Shown here in pieces: positions 24,180 to 36,184 of a stretch of DNA of 64,000 bases. The notes beneath the pieces were generated by a model. That model was given only the letters and a program-made list of their open reading frames with translations, was not told the origin of the DNA and did no database searches. The DNA comes from Alnus glutinosa (Eukaryota; Streptophyta; Magnoliopsida; Fagales; Betulaceae), in contig NC_084887.1 of NCBI RefSeq assembly GCF_958979055.1, positions 36,868,620-36,932,619 of the forward strand. The letters run 5' to 3'. The position numbers and the translations under genes were made by a program. Position 1 is the stretch's first letter, and each line of letters begins with the position of its first letter.

Positions 24180-25718
24180 TCAAAGATCTCTTTTGGTGAC
24201 CCTAACCTTCAAACCATGTCTCATATGAAGTACAACAGAGATCTTCGGCAAAACAGGACGACCTTCAACCGTACCACTTGAACACGATAATTCCAAATGA
24301 TGGAGCTTGCAACTATTTTCATTTGAAAGAAACTCATGTCCTTACCCAAACAAGTCCGTGGGCCTGCATTAAATGCTATGAACTTGTATGATGGTACAAT
24401 ATGCACAATCCTTCCTTGCTCCGATATCCATCTCTCTGGCTTGAACTCTAAGCAATCTTCGCCCCAAACGCTTTCCATCCTTCCCATTGAGTATGGAGAG
24501 TAAAACAATCTCATACCTGGACCAATACGGTGGCCGCTTGGGAGAATGTCAGAGTCAATTGCGCACAAATGCTCGAAAGGTAGGGGTGGAAAAAGTCGTA
24601 AGGACTCACATATGGCTCCGTGGAGATAAACTAGCTTACTTAGTCGTTGCTCATCTATATCCCACTTGATCTCGTTGTTAACTAGCAAATGCTCTCTCAT
24701 CTCTTCTATAATCTTGGCTTCCACCAATGGGTGTGTTGCAAACAAGCCATAGAAACCAGGTAAGGCCTGAACTTATGGTATCCCTGCCCGCCGATATGAG
24801 AGCAAAGGCTATGTCCCTCAGAAACTTGTTGGATTTTGAATGACCACCCATTTCTCCTCCTTCATCTTCTTCTATACAAGCTGTCAGCAAGTCGAACTTA
24901 GCTTCCTCCACTTTCTGGGTCCTGCTCTGACTCAGTTCTTCACGCTTGGATGAAATGCATTGGTACACGAATTGATCAAATATTTTACAAGCATTGCTTA
25001 GCTTCTTTTCTTCTCCTATTTGAAGCCATCGCTGTAACTTCCAATAGCTTTCTGGCACAATGTGTCGGTAAAACACACTTTGTTCCATTTGATCAAACGC
25101 TTTTGCATGTGCAACTTCAGGAAAGTCAATGGAAAGGCAATTTGGATCGAAACCTAAAACCATGAAGCAAACATTATCGAAGGTGTAGCGCTGAAAAACA
25201 TCTTGTAAATCTATCTCAATGCAATTCCCATACTTGAGACGTGATCAAGGATCGGAATTAGGCTGCTTTCCACCTTTCCCCGGGAGACTTTCTGCAAGAT
25301 CAACTTGAACTTTTTGTTTTTTATCATTGAGTGAATCAGCTTTCTCTGATATCTCCATGAGTCAGAATCAGCTCCGAAAATCCCATCTCCGAAAACTTCA
25401 AAAATCTCCCGGAACTTGAGCCCTTTTTCGTAGTTGGAAAAGTTTTTGCTCAAAATGTGATTGATGTTGGTGGGATCACTAGTGAGCAAATAGGCCATGT
25501 TAGTGAACCGAGGGCCCTTATACATGATAGTCCCCCCTTTATCTATTAGTGATTGGGTTGCGTGCGCGTGGAAATGCGATGCATTTTGAAGAAGCCTCAG
25601 CATTTTGAAAACAGGCCAGTTTTTGAAGGGTGAGTGTTTGTTCCATGTCCATAATTGCCAAAGGAAAAGGAAGCAGAGAAACGCTACAAGAATCTCAGCG
25701 TACCAAAGTATGGACATT
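24180..25718 (-). pseudogene. CYP96A: CYP96A cytochrome P450 pseudogene, copy A
   Basis: Intronless and alignable over its full length with intact copies B and D, from MSILWYAE at 25718 to KVRVTKRDL-stop at 24180. P450 landmarks remain: AGRDT, ESLR, PERW and FNAGPRTCLG. Against copies C and D, the frame is broken by a 5-bp insertion near 25222 (caat-gcaat), a 1-bp insertion near 24739 and a 5-bp insertion near 24270 (acc-gtacc). Small in-frame insertions also occur (EQRL; IVHIVPSY). Nearly all lesions are insertions, and no in-frame stop was needed to kill it, which suggests recent loss. A (TA)n run lies about 200 bp upstream. Confidence 0.88.
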
Positions 25719-25913
25719 GGATCTCTATGAAGCTTTGTGGTTTTGTGAGGATCGTTTTCTATTCGATCTTTTGGGTTCATCATGATGATTATATTTAGTG
25801 GCTCTTTAAGACGGACGACTGGGTAATGGCTAGCTGGGTCCATGCTGATGCAGCTAGCAAGCAAATTTTTTTTTTTTTTTTTTTTGAAAGGAGAACGGAG
25901 CTCCTTAAATTCA

Positions 25914-25916
<3 letters not shown>

Positions 25917-25987
<71 letters not shown>
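25917..25987. repeat. (TA)n microsatellite
   Basis: About 35 dinucleotide units lie roughly 200 bp upstream of pseudogene copy A, preceded by a T-run at about 25868-25884. It is likely length-variable. Confidence 0.9.
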
Positions 25988-25990
<3 letters not shown>

Positions 25991-27063
25991 AAAAAACTAA
26001 ATACTAAATTAATTTTATTAAAAAGAGAAGCTCGAAGATCGAGGGGGTGACAACTTGGGGTGGCTCGCGACCACCCCAACCACCTCTTACTAATTTGTTG
26101 TTTTTGCATATAGCACACGAAGCTCTCAAAATATTTTAATTAAAACCACATAAAGCTTATTGCAATTAAATCAGTGAAACAAAATGACTGATTTTGTATT
26201 TTTCTCTAATAAATATTATTCACTTATATATAACAATTAATTCATATCAAGCTTTTAGCATATGTTGCTTGAGCCATGCATGCAGAGACAGAGATGAACA
26301 ATTTTTAGCTACTCTTTGTGGATACATTTAATTATCAATGCTATTCGAAAAAGAGTTTAACTTCTGGACCTGGCATAAAACATGTTTTTTAGCCCTCCAA
26401 TAGTAACTTGTCGCATCAGAGTGGAATACAAGAATACTTTAAGCTAAAAATACCTGGTCCCACACACCAAACCCATCAACCAAAAAACCGAACAAAGAAC
26501 AAACAACTAATTAACCCTGTTTTCTCATTTGGGTTATGTTTTAGTGTTCCAGTCTGATGTGGTAAGCTATTATTGATGGACCCAAATAACCTGATTTATG
26601 CATGTCCCTAGCCTATAGTTAGCTCTTGAGAAATGTTATAGAAACATAATGCAACAATATTTTGTTCTCTCTATGTGTGATTAAGTATTGTACTATTCAA
26701 ACTTCTTTCGAGAATAGGAAAATTATAGAAGATAATTGACATATATATTATATCTCATTAATATTCTAAGATGAGCAGTGAAATCTATTTTAAATATGCA
26801 AGCAATTTTGTATATAGTTTATATGACCAAAAACTAAAACCATGGCATCCCAATGATTATCGATCTGAAGAAAAATAAGTTTAGTAAAAGTATTTAAAAC
26901 TTGTCGAATATTAACATGTTAAGCTTTTAACCATTTCTCAGGAATCAACCAGAAAACAAGACAAATAAAAAACATATCATCACTAGTGGGTGCAGGAGCA
27001 GGAGATTATCACCTTGTCTTTTAAATTATGAAAAAATATAAAAAAAAAAAAAAAAAAAAAAAA
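25988..27063. other. Intergenic DNA, no gene seen
   Basis: AT-rich sequence upstream of copy A. A GC-rich palindromic patch at 26040-26095 (ggggtggctcgcgaccaccc) resembles cores of long-TIR MITEs in this window. An A-run of about 22 lies just before 27064. Confidence 0.45.
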
Positions 27064-27738
27064 GCCCCCTAAACTAATAGACGATTTTAGAAAAGTCCCA
27101 TAATTTTCAAGTATACTAATTTGACCTATTAAACTATCAAAGTGTGTCAAAAAGGCCACTTTTATCGAAATATTCTTATAATACTCTTATTCTATTAAAA
27201 ACTTTAAAAAAATAATAATAATAAAAAACTTTTTTTTTTTTTTTTTAAAAAAAAAAAAAGATAAAAAAGATAAAAGCAAAATCAATCCGCCATGTAGTTG
27301 GCCTAAATATTACAAATTGCTCACTGCGAAATAAAAAATAATTCAAATCAAGGTAAGCAAAAAATTAAATAACAATTTAGTCATTATAGTCAAATTTCGT
27401 CAAAATACTTGATAGATGCCGTTACATATATAATATAAAACAAAAAAGTTAAAGAAATTAAAACTGCCATTCGTTTTCTTCTTGTTTTTTTTCTATTTTT
27501 TAATTAAAAAATTTAAATTTTTTAATTTTTTGATTTCTTTAACTTTATATTTTTATGTTAATAATTTTTTTAAAATTTCTTTATTTTAAAAAAAAAAATA
27601 GTTTTTAAGAGAATAAGGGTATTATAAGAATATTTCAAAAAAAATGGCATTTTTGGCACACTTTAATTTGGTAGTTTGATGAGTCACTTTAGTTTATTTG
27701 AAAATTTAGAAGGTTATTCTAAAATCGGTTGTTAGATC
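27064..27738. mobile_element. Foldback MITE with long inverted arms
   Basis: The left arm (gccccctaaactaatagacg, then attttagaaaagtccc and aagtgtgtcaaaaaggccac) pairs with the right arm (ggcatttttggcacacttta, then ttctaaaatcggttgttaga). The arms are about 140 bp each, and the core is AT-rich with a T/A slip tract. Non-coding. Superfamily and target duplication were not resolved. Confidence 0.6.
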
Positions 27739-28100
27739 AGAAAACATTTTTATATTTTTCCCTTTAAATTAATTAATGTGTGTCTTTATTAAGTGTGTGT
27801 ATATATATATATTGTACGAAATATATAGTAGTTACCTTAAATTATGGAGCATCATGATTATATTGAGCCCTAGTTGAATCTTAAACGAACACTTTTATTG
27901 AATTATTTATTTAGTTAGTTATATTCTTTAGTATTTGAATTAATTTTTTTTTTTCAACTCTATCATTTAATCTTGTTCATTGTGAACCAAAATTTTGACT
28001 CTACGCTAATTACACCCAACTTTATTAGCTCTCAAAGCTAAGTATAACATCATGTAAGCTTTGGCAAGCATAAAGAGGCACGCCCACCGCAGGCGCCCCT
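27739..28100. other. AT-rich spacer before the tandem array
   Basis: No gene. Short (TA)n near 27800. It ends where the first 88-bp repeat unit begins. Confidence 0.4.
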
Positions 28101-28359
28101 CCATCTAATATTTTTGGTTCATAATCTGCTTTTATCTTATAAATAGCTTTACTTTGTGGTTGATTGATTAGCTAGTTTAAATGGGCTGTTCATAGTCATA
28201 TTTTATCATATAAATAACCCTAGCCTACTTTGTTGCAGATCGAGTAGTACGTTGGTTTAAATGGGCGGCTCTTCATTTATTATTTTGTGTTCATAATTTA
28301 TTTTTATTTTATAAATAGCCTTACTCTGTGGCTGAGTAACTGGTTTACTTGAGCGTCAA
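28101..28359 (+). repeat. 88-bp tandem repeat, left part of the array
   Basis: Three diverged units on the pattern atttaatatttttggttcat, then aatctgctcttatcttataa, atagccctactttgtggctg, agtagctggtttaagtgggc, ggctctcc. The array breaks at 28359 where a CACTA-type end begins and resumes at 33948 in the same orientation. Confidence 0.75.
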
Positions 28360-29148
28360 CACTACAGGAAAAATTATCTTTAAAAACTATTTTTTTTAGA
28401 CACGATCTAAAAGCCATCGCTAATAAGTGATTATTAGCAACGATATTTTGTGGTCGTCACACAAGAATGTGTATCCCTAATAGTGAAGTGATGGTTTTTT
28501 ACTTTTTTTCATATGGAAAAGCAATAGCGACGGAATTTGGCTTATTTGCGACGTGTATTGTAGTTGCCAATAGTGGCAGAGCAATTCCTAGGCCAGCAAG
28601 GCCAGGACCACGACACTTGCTGAAAAAAAATAAAAAATAACAAATAAATTATAGCCCCTACCCTACAGCCCACCTCTTTCCAGTCCTAGCCCCACTGCCT
28701 TTTCCTTGTTTTTCTTTCTGTAACTCTGTAAGTGTAAGACTGCGTACGTAGAAATGGAAAATTATTGGTGCACTACTGGTGCACAAGTTGTCCACTAGTT
28801 ATTATTCTAACATTTTTCCTGTAGAAATTATTTTTTCTCCATTCTTCTATGGTCCATGCTCAGCGCCTCAGCCCACTACTACTGTCATTGTGTCAAGAAC
28901 TCTACATCATCATTAAATAGCAAATGAAGAAAAAAAAAAACGTCTCAATCTGTCAATCGTGTGGTGAAAGTGGAAGGCAAGAAGTGCTCTATGCTTAAAA
29001 AAATAAAACAAAGAAGTAAAAGAAATACATAGATATTTGATAAGTAATTGTGTAATAAAATATTTATTTGAATAGTAATAAAAAGTGATTGGTGTGATAT
29101 AAAATTTAAAAATATTTAATAAAAAAGTGAAAATGTTTTGTTTTATAG

Positions 29149-30404
29149 TTGTTAGAATATACAAAAAAATATAATATATTTTATGTATATTCCATATTTG
29201 GTTAATATTGTAATATTATCTGTTTACGGTAAATTGTAATCAAGTGTTTACTCCAAACCCTATAAATAGGGACATTTGAATTGTAGACAATTAAGTTAAT
29301 AAGAGCACAATATAGCTCTTTGAACTTTACCTTGTGGACATAGGTTATAGACCGAACAATGAAAATTTTTTATTTTTTTTTCTCTCTCATGCAATCCAAA
29401 AGAGGGTTTTTTTTTTTTTTTTTTTTTTGAGTTCGCTGGAAAAGTCGCCAGAAAAGTTGTCGGAGAGTGGCGGCAGGCGGTAGAGGACGGCAGCTTCTGG
29501 CGGCCGGCAGCGGATGGTGGTGGCTACTGGTCGCAGTGAATGCTTGGTCCTTGAATTGGGCTGAGAATGGAGCCTAATAGAATAGGCAATTAGGCCAGTT
29601 TAATTGGGCTACAAATAGACCAAAACCCATGGACCATTAAATATGGTCAGAACCAAAATTAAGTGAATCAAGTCTAACCCGATGGGCTGGGTTGACGAAT
29701 TTGGGCCGGTTTAGCAAATGTGGAGGAGGAACTGAGTCTAACTTCTAGGCTGGGTCTTATGAGGCCTGAAACCCGAACAGAGAACCGACCTGAAATCCTG
29801 TTGGTCCGGGTTTGAATCGGATCCTGGAACTGGACCCGGGAGGGAATTCGATCCGGTTGGCCTGGTCGGCTGAACCGGGTGGAGGAACTAGGTCTAACCC
29901 GTTGGTTCAGGTTGATAGTGGTGGGCCGCTTTCCGTGGAGATCCGGTTTGATTTGAATGGATAACGGGTTGAACTCGATCGATGGACTGGAGGCGCGTGG
30001 GAGGAGTTCCTGGATTTTCTATACGCGCGTGAAGCATCAAATGGGGGATATCAAGGCTGATCTAGAACCGTCGGCGTCGGATCTGCCGATTGGCGTGGTC
30101 ACATAGACAATCAACTGAACATGGCGGTGAGTGAATGGTAGGGCAGAAGAAGCGAGCGGCGCGTGGAGGAGCGTTGATACTTCGATGAGGCTAGGATCTG
30201 CGATTTTGGACTGGGCAGCTCTTGATTTGTTGATTGGTGTTGTCACAGAGGCAATTGGCCGAATATGGAGGCACGTTGACAGTACAGACAGTGTGCTCGA
30301 GGGGCATGTGGAGGCACGTGCGGCTGTCGTCGGCAGTGGATCTTCCCCAGATCATTAGATCTAGACCTTGCAGACCTGATTTTAGATTTTTTAATTTTTT
30401 TTAA

Positions 30405-30435
<31 letters not shown>

Positions 30436-30604
30436 TTCAGATGTGGCTACGTTGAAGGCGTGGAAGAGACTGATAGCAATTTTAAAAGCGGGAAGCGACA
30501 TGTGGACAACTGAAATTATAAAATAGTCGTAGAAAACGTGAAGGACGCCTAGAAACGTCAAGAACATTTATTGATGGCCACAAGATATTTTCCGTATATT
30601 CTAA
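29149..30604 (+). mobile_element. LTR-type fossil (copia-like ends)
   Basis: It starts tgttagaatatac and ends gtatattctaata, an imperfect inverted LTR-type end pair, with atagt / gtagt as a near-matching 5-bp flank. Inside, a TATA-like ccctataaataggga and a stretch ending gtggacataggttatagacc look like an LTR promoter and R-U5 region. The rest is GC-rich and carries no recognised protein domain. It may be a long solo LTR or a non-autonomous copy. It looks old. A related end sequence occurs in the solo-LTR relic at 58.7 kb. Confidence 0.45.
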
Positions 30605-31514
30605 TAGTAGTAAATTTTTTTTATATAAATAGTATAAAAAATTATTGATGTGATGTAAAAAGTGTAAAAAAAAGTTAAAATGTTTTTTATTTGATTTTTT
30701 TGGAAGAAGTGAAAAATGTGTTGAAAAATGTCTTTAACTCTTTGTCACTTTGTAGAATTAACAAGTTACCAAGACAAGACTGAAGAAGTGCACGCCATGG
30801 AGACTAGAGAGGTAGCCATTGTGCGACAACTATTATGGTAATTGCTTTTAGGGTTTGGGTGACTGGGTTGTTCTAATTTTTTAATTTATTTTTCAGTTCA
30901 TAATTTGACAAGTTATTTAGAGATCGATATTAGGGTTTTTTTTTTTCTTTTTTTCTTTGTCAATTTTTTTTGTTATATATACTTTCTCAGTTTTTATAAC
31001 TAACTTTCTCTTCATTCTTCTTAGTTCTCTATTCTTATAAGATAAAGAAGTTCAAGAATCAATGCCCATATATTGTCACCGGTATGAAGTATATGAAATC
31101 TTTAGCAAAATTTATTTTTATTTATTAATTACTCTAAAGGTAATTTGACTCCCTTTATAATCTTATTTAAATTGTTTTGAAGTAGTAATTCATAATATTA
31201 GATTACCTAATTCTCAAACAAAGCATTTGTGGGATGTGACTAATTTGTTAAAAACAAAGGTAAGGTTTTGTCATTCCTTATTATTAATCTCATTCTAATG
31301 TGAGTTTAATCTTTTAAGTTTTTTTTTTTTTTTAAAAAAAAATATTATTGTACATAACTCATAAGTGCCTAATTTTGACTTTTAAAGTTGTAGACTTGTA
31401 GTAAATTTCTTCTTGTTTGGTTGTTTTAGTTTTGTTCGGAATTGTTCCTATGAAAATCAACAAAATTATGTAAATAAATATATCTAATTATAGGCAATAG
31501 AATTATGGAAATAA

Positions 31515-31706
31515 AATTTTTACGTGGAAAGAGTAAAAGTCTAAGAGATAATGTTATGTATTTTGTATATATAACACATGTCAAATAATTTTCTTCAAAC
31601 AAAATGATAAATTGCTAGTGCAAATGAACAATCGATTATTTGGCCCCTCATTTTTATGTGGAAAGAGTAAAAGTCTAAGAGATAATGTTATGTATTTTGT
31701 ATATAT
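31515..31706. repeat. Direct duplication of about 52 bp
   Basis: The segment cgtggaaagagtaaaagtct...atgttatgtattttgtatat near 31521 recurs almost unchanged (tgtggaaagag...) near 31657, with about 85 bp between them. The near identity means the duplication is recent compared with its surroundings. Confidence 0.75.
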
Positions 31707-32037
31707 GGCCCCTCATTTTGCCCCTGCCTCGCACCCTTGCGGGTTGTGAATTTCTCACCCGCAACCCGCATAAAAGAAGGGGAATCCATACTAGGGTGGG
31801 TTTGTGTGGGGAGGGGGGGACGCGGGGAGGAGGTGTGGGTTCAGCGGGGTAGAGGTGAGTTTGGGTGAAGAAGAGGAAGATGAAGAGAGATTTGCTCTCG
31901 ACGTTCTAGAATCCCATAGACGACCAAACGAATGAGAGATCCCAATCGACGACAAGGACAAGCGAATGAGAGATCCTCCGATTCCGACCGGCGACCAGTA
32001 CCTGTCATTACCAAAATGAAGAGAAGAGGATGGATGA

Positions 32038-32090
32038 CGAAGGACGGAAGACGGAAGACGGAAGACGGAAGACGGAAGACGGAGGATGGG
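32038..32090. repeat. 7-bp minisatellite (acggaag)n
   Basis: About six tandem copies of acggaag with minor variants lie in a GC-rich stretch (31.7-32.4 kb) that has no recognisable gene. Confidence 0.85.
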
Positions 32091-32510
32091 GACGAAGGAC
32101 GGGGACGGAGGACAAGGACGGGGTGCAAGTTGCAGCGTTAGGGCTAAAGGGTAGGAACTAGGAAGAAAAGAATGAAAAAATGAAGAGGGGCGGCTCTAGG
32201 GTTTTGAACTTATGCAAGTAAGGGGTTTTTTGTTTTACAATTTTCTTCATGTGGGGCGAGTCCTCGGGGTTTTAAAAAACCCCAACCTACAACCAGCCTT
32301 GCACGGGTCTACCGTTTTTGGACTCCTACCCACAAAAAAACAACTAAAAACCTGGATTTTCGAGGCAGGGCGGGGTAGGTCTACTGGTTTTTGACCACCC
32401 CTACCTCTAATCACAATTATCTGGCTTCGCCACTAGTTGCTAATAACAAAAATGGCTAACGACGACAATTGCGGTCGCTAATATTAGACTATTAGTGATG
32501 ATTGTTAATA

Positions 32511-33828
32511 GAGTTAAATACAATTCACCTCCTTAAAGTTGTCACATGTTTTTTATCTTGCTTCCAATCTTTAAAAAATTGCAATGTTCCCCTACAAAGT
32601 TTTCCGATTTTTCAATGTTGCCATTCCATTAGCCTTTTCCGTCAAACCAAACGGAATGTGCATCGCGTGCTTGTCACATGACTTTTTAGGTGTTGATGTC
32701 TCCATTTTACCCTCACTCAAAAACGTCGTCGTTTATTCTTCTGATTGGTCTACGCATCTTCTTCGGAATTCACCAACTGAGACTATACACGTTCATGCCC
32801 TTGATGACCTTCTCGGTCGCGGAATTTTCAACGTTGACGGCGACTCATTGGGGCTTAGTCTCGGTTTGATCCTACGAGTTGGGGGCACGAGTCCACTTGC
32901 CGGAAGTTTAGTCGCGAGAGCCTCAACTTTGGCCTCCAAGACCTCTCTCAAGGCCTCGTCATCCACCCCGATAACTCAGACCAGCCCATTCCGCCGCTTG
33001 AAGCACCCTCTCCGCTCCGCTTGCCCAAAACATGGTGGCATTGTAATCGCTGCGTCCGTCACCTATACTTTCCAATTAACCTCTGCCAAATTCACCACGT
33101 AACCCAAAATCCTCGCTAGCTAGTAACTCTTCAATCGAATAAACGGAAGTGTCATCATTGGTTAAAATTGACAGTGTCTCTAAGAGACCCAAGGGGGGGG
33201 GGGGGACACTGTGAGGACAAATCTTGAGTCGTCGCAATTGATCTACGATAGAGAAATATCGATTCAACAACAAAAGATGGACGTTTTGGCGGTGTTGTTT
33301 CAGAAGTCCCTGAAATCGATCAGGGCCAGAACATAGGAGACCGTCCAAAATCGCCGTAAGGGATCGTGTGGATTTGTGTATTAGCCGAGGAAATTCGAGG
33401 ATTTGTGAGTGTTTCCTTGGGATTTCTACCAAAATTCGGGTTTTTCCTAGTATCATATACATCTGAAATCCATCTGACCAAAATCAAACAGAGGGTAAAA
33501 TGCATGAAATGGTTGAAGGTCAATTGTTTGCGTGGTCTAGTTGTCGTCGGCGTGCTCTGGTGTCTCCGGCGTGGTCTATTTGTCTATTTTTTAAGGGTAA
33601 TTCGGTAATTGATTGGTATAAAATGAGGGTAAAATGGAGACATTAGCATCTAAAAAATCACGTGCCACGCACATGATGCACATTCCGTTTGGAATGATGG
33701 AAAAGGGTAATGGAATGGTGACATTGAAAAGTCGGGAAACTTCGTTGGGGCACATTATAATTTTTTAGAGATTGGAGGCAAGAGTGAATATGGGTGACAA
33801 CTTCGGGGGAGTGAATTGTATTTAACCC
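32511..33828. mobile_element. Mutator-like element with long TIRs and gene-like core (Pack-MULE candidate)
   Basis: The left arm begins gagttaaatacaattcacct and the right arm ends agtgaattgtatttaaccc. The two arms match as inverted repeats for about 200 bp (for example ccaaacggaatgtgcatc against gatgcacattccgtttgg). They are flanked by ttgttaata and ttatcaata, a 7/9 match to a 9-bp target duplication. The 0.9-kb core is GC-richer than its surroundings and has open frames of 172 (+) and 128 codons (-), but no domain I recognise and no MuDR transposase. The structure points to a non-autonomous Mutator-like element that has captured host sequence. The source gene is unknown. Confidence 0.7.
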
Positions 33829-34524
33829 TTATCAATATCATCACTAAAAATATAATTATTTAATATCTTGACCAGCCCATATTATTAACGACAAGTCATC
33901 TCGTGGGAGGTATTTTTAGTGACCATTTTAAACATTATTAGTGATGACAACTCTACTATCTATTTAATATTTTGGGTTCATAATTTGCTCTAATAATATA
34001 AAAGCCATATTTGTGGCTGAGTATGTAGTTGGTTTAAGTGGGCGGTTATTAATTTAATATTTTTGGTTCATATTCTACTCTAATCTTATAAATAGCCATA
34101 CTTTGTAGCTGTGTAGTTGGTTTATGTGGGTCAGTAGCTCTGTATTTAATATTTTTGGTTCATAGTCTACTCTTATCTTATAAATGACCAAACTTTGTTG
34201 CTCAGTAGTTGGTTTAAGCATGCGGTTCTCCATTTAATATTTTTGGTTCATAATCTATTATATTCGTATCATATAAATAGTCATACTTTGTGGTTGAGTA
34301 GCTAGTTTAAATAGGCCGCTATCCATTTAATATTTTGGGTTCATAATGTGCTCTAATAGTATAAATAGCCCTATTTGTGGCTGAGTAGTTGGTTTAAGTG
34401 GGCGGTTATAAATTTAATATTTTTGGTTCTTTAAACTTTTGGTTCATATTATGCGCTAATAGTATAAATAACCCTACTATGTGGCTGAGTAGTTGGTTTA
34501 AGCTAGTGGGCACCTCTCATTCAA

Positions 34525-34949
34525 ATGGGCAGGTGGTGGTAGCATCTACAAGGCATTTTCCATTTCTTGTGCGCGGAGCCGTCGATAGGAGAAGCCTTAG
34601 GTCTTAGTAGTGAGTGGGGATTTCAAAATATGATTTTTGAGCGAGAGTACTCCCTGGAGGTAGTTTCAGTACTGACAAAGACTGGGCCGGATTGGAGCTG
34701 TAAGGGATTCTAATTGATGATACAAAAACTTTATTTCACAGGTTCAATACTATAGAGGTTAGACATGTTAATTAAGTGAATGGCCAATACAGGAGAGCAT
34801 TTGTTAGCAAAATTTGCTTTGTCTTGTAATGATTCACTAGCCTGGAGGGAGATGTGCCCTCCTCCTATGTTATTGTAGCAGAGTAAGTTTAGCTCTTTTC
34901 TATCAATGAGATTCTATTTTGATATATAAAAAAAAAAAAAAAAAAAAAA
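34525..34949 (+). mobile_element. 5'-truncated LINE tail in the tandem array
   Basis: Unrelated sequence interrupts the 88-bp repeats. It ends in a 3' UTR-like stretch (ttgtagcagagtaagtttag ... caatgagattctattttgat) and a run of about 22 A. Array sequence resumes at gtgggcatg directly after the A-run. Only the 3' end is present; no RT frame remains. Confidence 0.65.
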
Positions 34950-35346
34950 GTGGGCATGTCTTTGTTTAATATTTTGGGTTTATAATCTGCTCTTATCTTA
35001 TAAATAACCCTACTTTGTGGCTGAGTAGCTTGTTTACGTGAGCAGCTCTCCATTTAATATTTTTGGTTCATAATCTACTCTTATCTTATAAATGGCCCAA
35101 ATTTGTGGCTCAGTAGCTGGTTTAAGCAGGCGGTTCTCCATTCAATATTTTTGGTTCATAATCTACTCTTATCTTATAAATAGCCATACTTTGTGGCTGA
35201 GTAGCTAGTTTAAGTGGGCGGCTCTCCTTTTAATATGTTGGGTTCATAATTTGCTCTAATATTATAAATAGCAAATTTGTGGCTAAGTAGTTGGTTTAAG
35301 TGGGTGGTTCTCCATTTAATATTTTTGGTTCATATTATGCTCTAAT

Positions 35347-36130
35347 CACTACAAAAAAAAACCAAATTCTGGACGGTTTAAATACAAAAAAAACCGTCTG
35401 AAATCAATTTCATACGGTTTTTTCTGGACGGTTTTAAACCGTCCAATATATAAAGTCGGTAAACTTTTTTTCTGGACGGTTTGGGAAAAACCGTCCAGAC
35501 TTATTTTATTTTATTATTTTTTTTTTGTCTAATGACTTGATTTATTTCTTTTATATATATATATATATATATGTTAATATTTCAGCTAGGATTGTCCAGA
35601 ATGTCTAAATACGTCTAGAATTTTTCTCGTTTCCGGCGTTAACTGTGTTTTTTTTTTTTTTCCCATCGCTGGCGATGCTCTGTTTCTGGCCCTTGCCGGA
35701 AACATTTTTTTTTTTTTTTTCTCCTTCGTCGGAAACTTCTTCAAGGACCGGCGAAATCTTCCCCTTCCTCCTCCCATGAAATCCAACCCAAAATTAAAAT
35801 CTGGCCAACACACAGTTCCAAGAGAGTTCAAAAGGGGAGAAAAAGTGGAAGATCGAACCTGATCTTCCAAAACTCTGGCCTGGAGCGGATCGGAGTTTGA
35901 AGCCTTGATCTCCGTCACCACGACGTCAAAACCACCCCCCCGGCGAGACCTCGACGCCTAGATCTCCGTCACCGGCGACCGAGTCATGTTGCAGTGGGGT
36001 GGGTCGTCGTCTTCTGGAAAAAAAAAAAAAAAAAAGAAAGAAAACACAAACAACAAAAGAAGAAAGATTAGTAAGATAGCGAGACAGAGAGAGACGAGAA
36101 ATTTTGGGATTGGGCTGGAGGAAGAAGAAG

Positions 36131-36184
<54 letters not shown>

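Larger units (their letters stand above)
28360..33947. mobile_element. CACTA-type element (non-autonomous), itself holding later insertions
   Basis: The left end reads cactacaggaaaaattat, a standard En/Spm-CACTA terminus. It is followed by subterminal motifs such as ccatcgctaataagtgatta and ttagcaacgat. Matching motifs (ggctaacgacgacaattgcg, tattaacgacaag, ttattagtgatga) lie near the right limit. The 88-bp array is interrupted exactly here, and caa flanks both sides (28357-28359 and 33948-33950), as expected for a 3-bp CACTA target duplication. The right terminus itself has decayed, so the border is inferred from where the array resumes. No transposase frame was seen. The LTR-type and Mutator-like elements inside were added later. 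Confidence 0.6.

Noticed and set aside
25826-26118. Tyr-Ile repeat frames upstream of copy A
   Set aside because: Same reason: the (TA)n microsatellite is open in several frames.
31841-32141. Arg-rich or Pro/Ser-rich frames near 32 kb
   Set aside because: They are translations of the acggaag minisatellite and of GC-rich non-coding DNA.
28360-33947. Complete autonomous transposon or new mobile system in the 28-34 kb block
   Set aside because: No transposase, helicase or recombinase motif was found in any frame. The block is better explained by nested non-autonomous elements.
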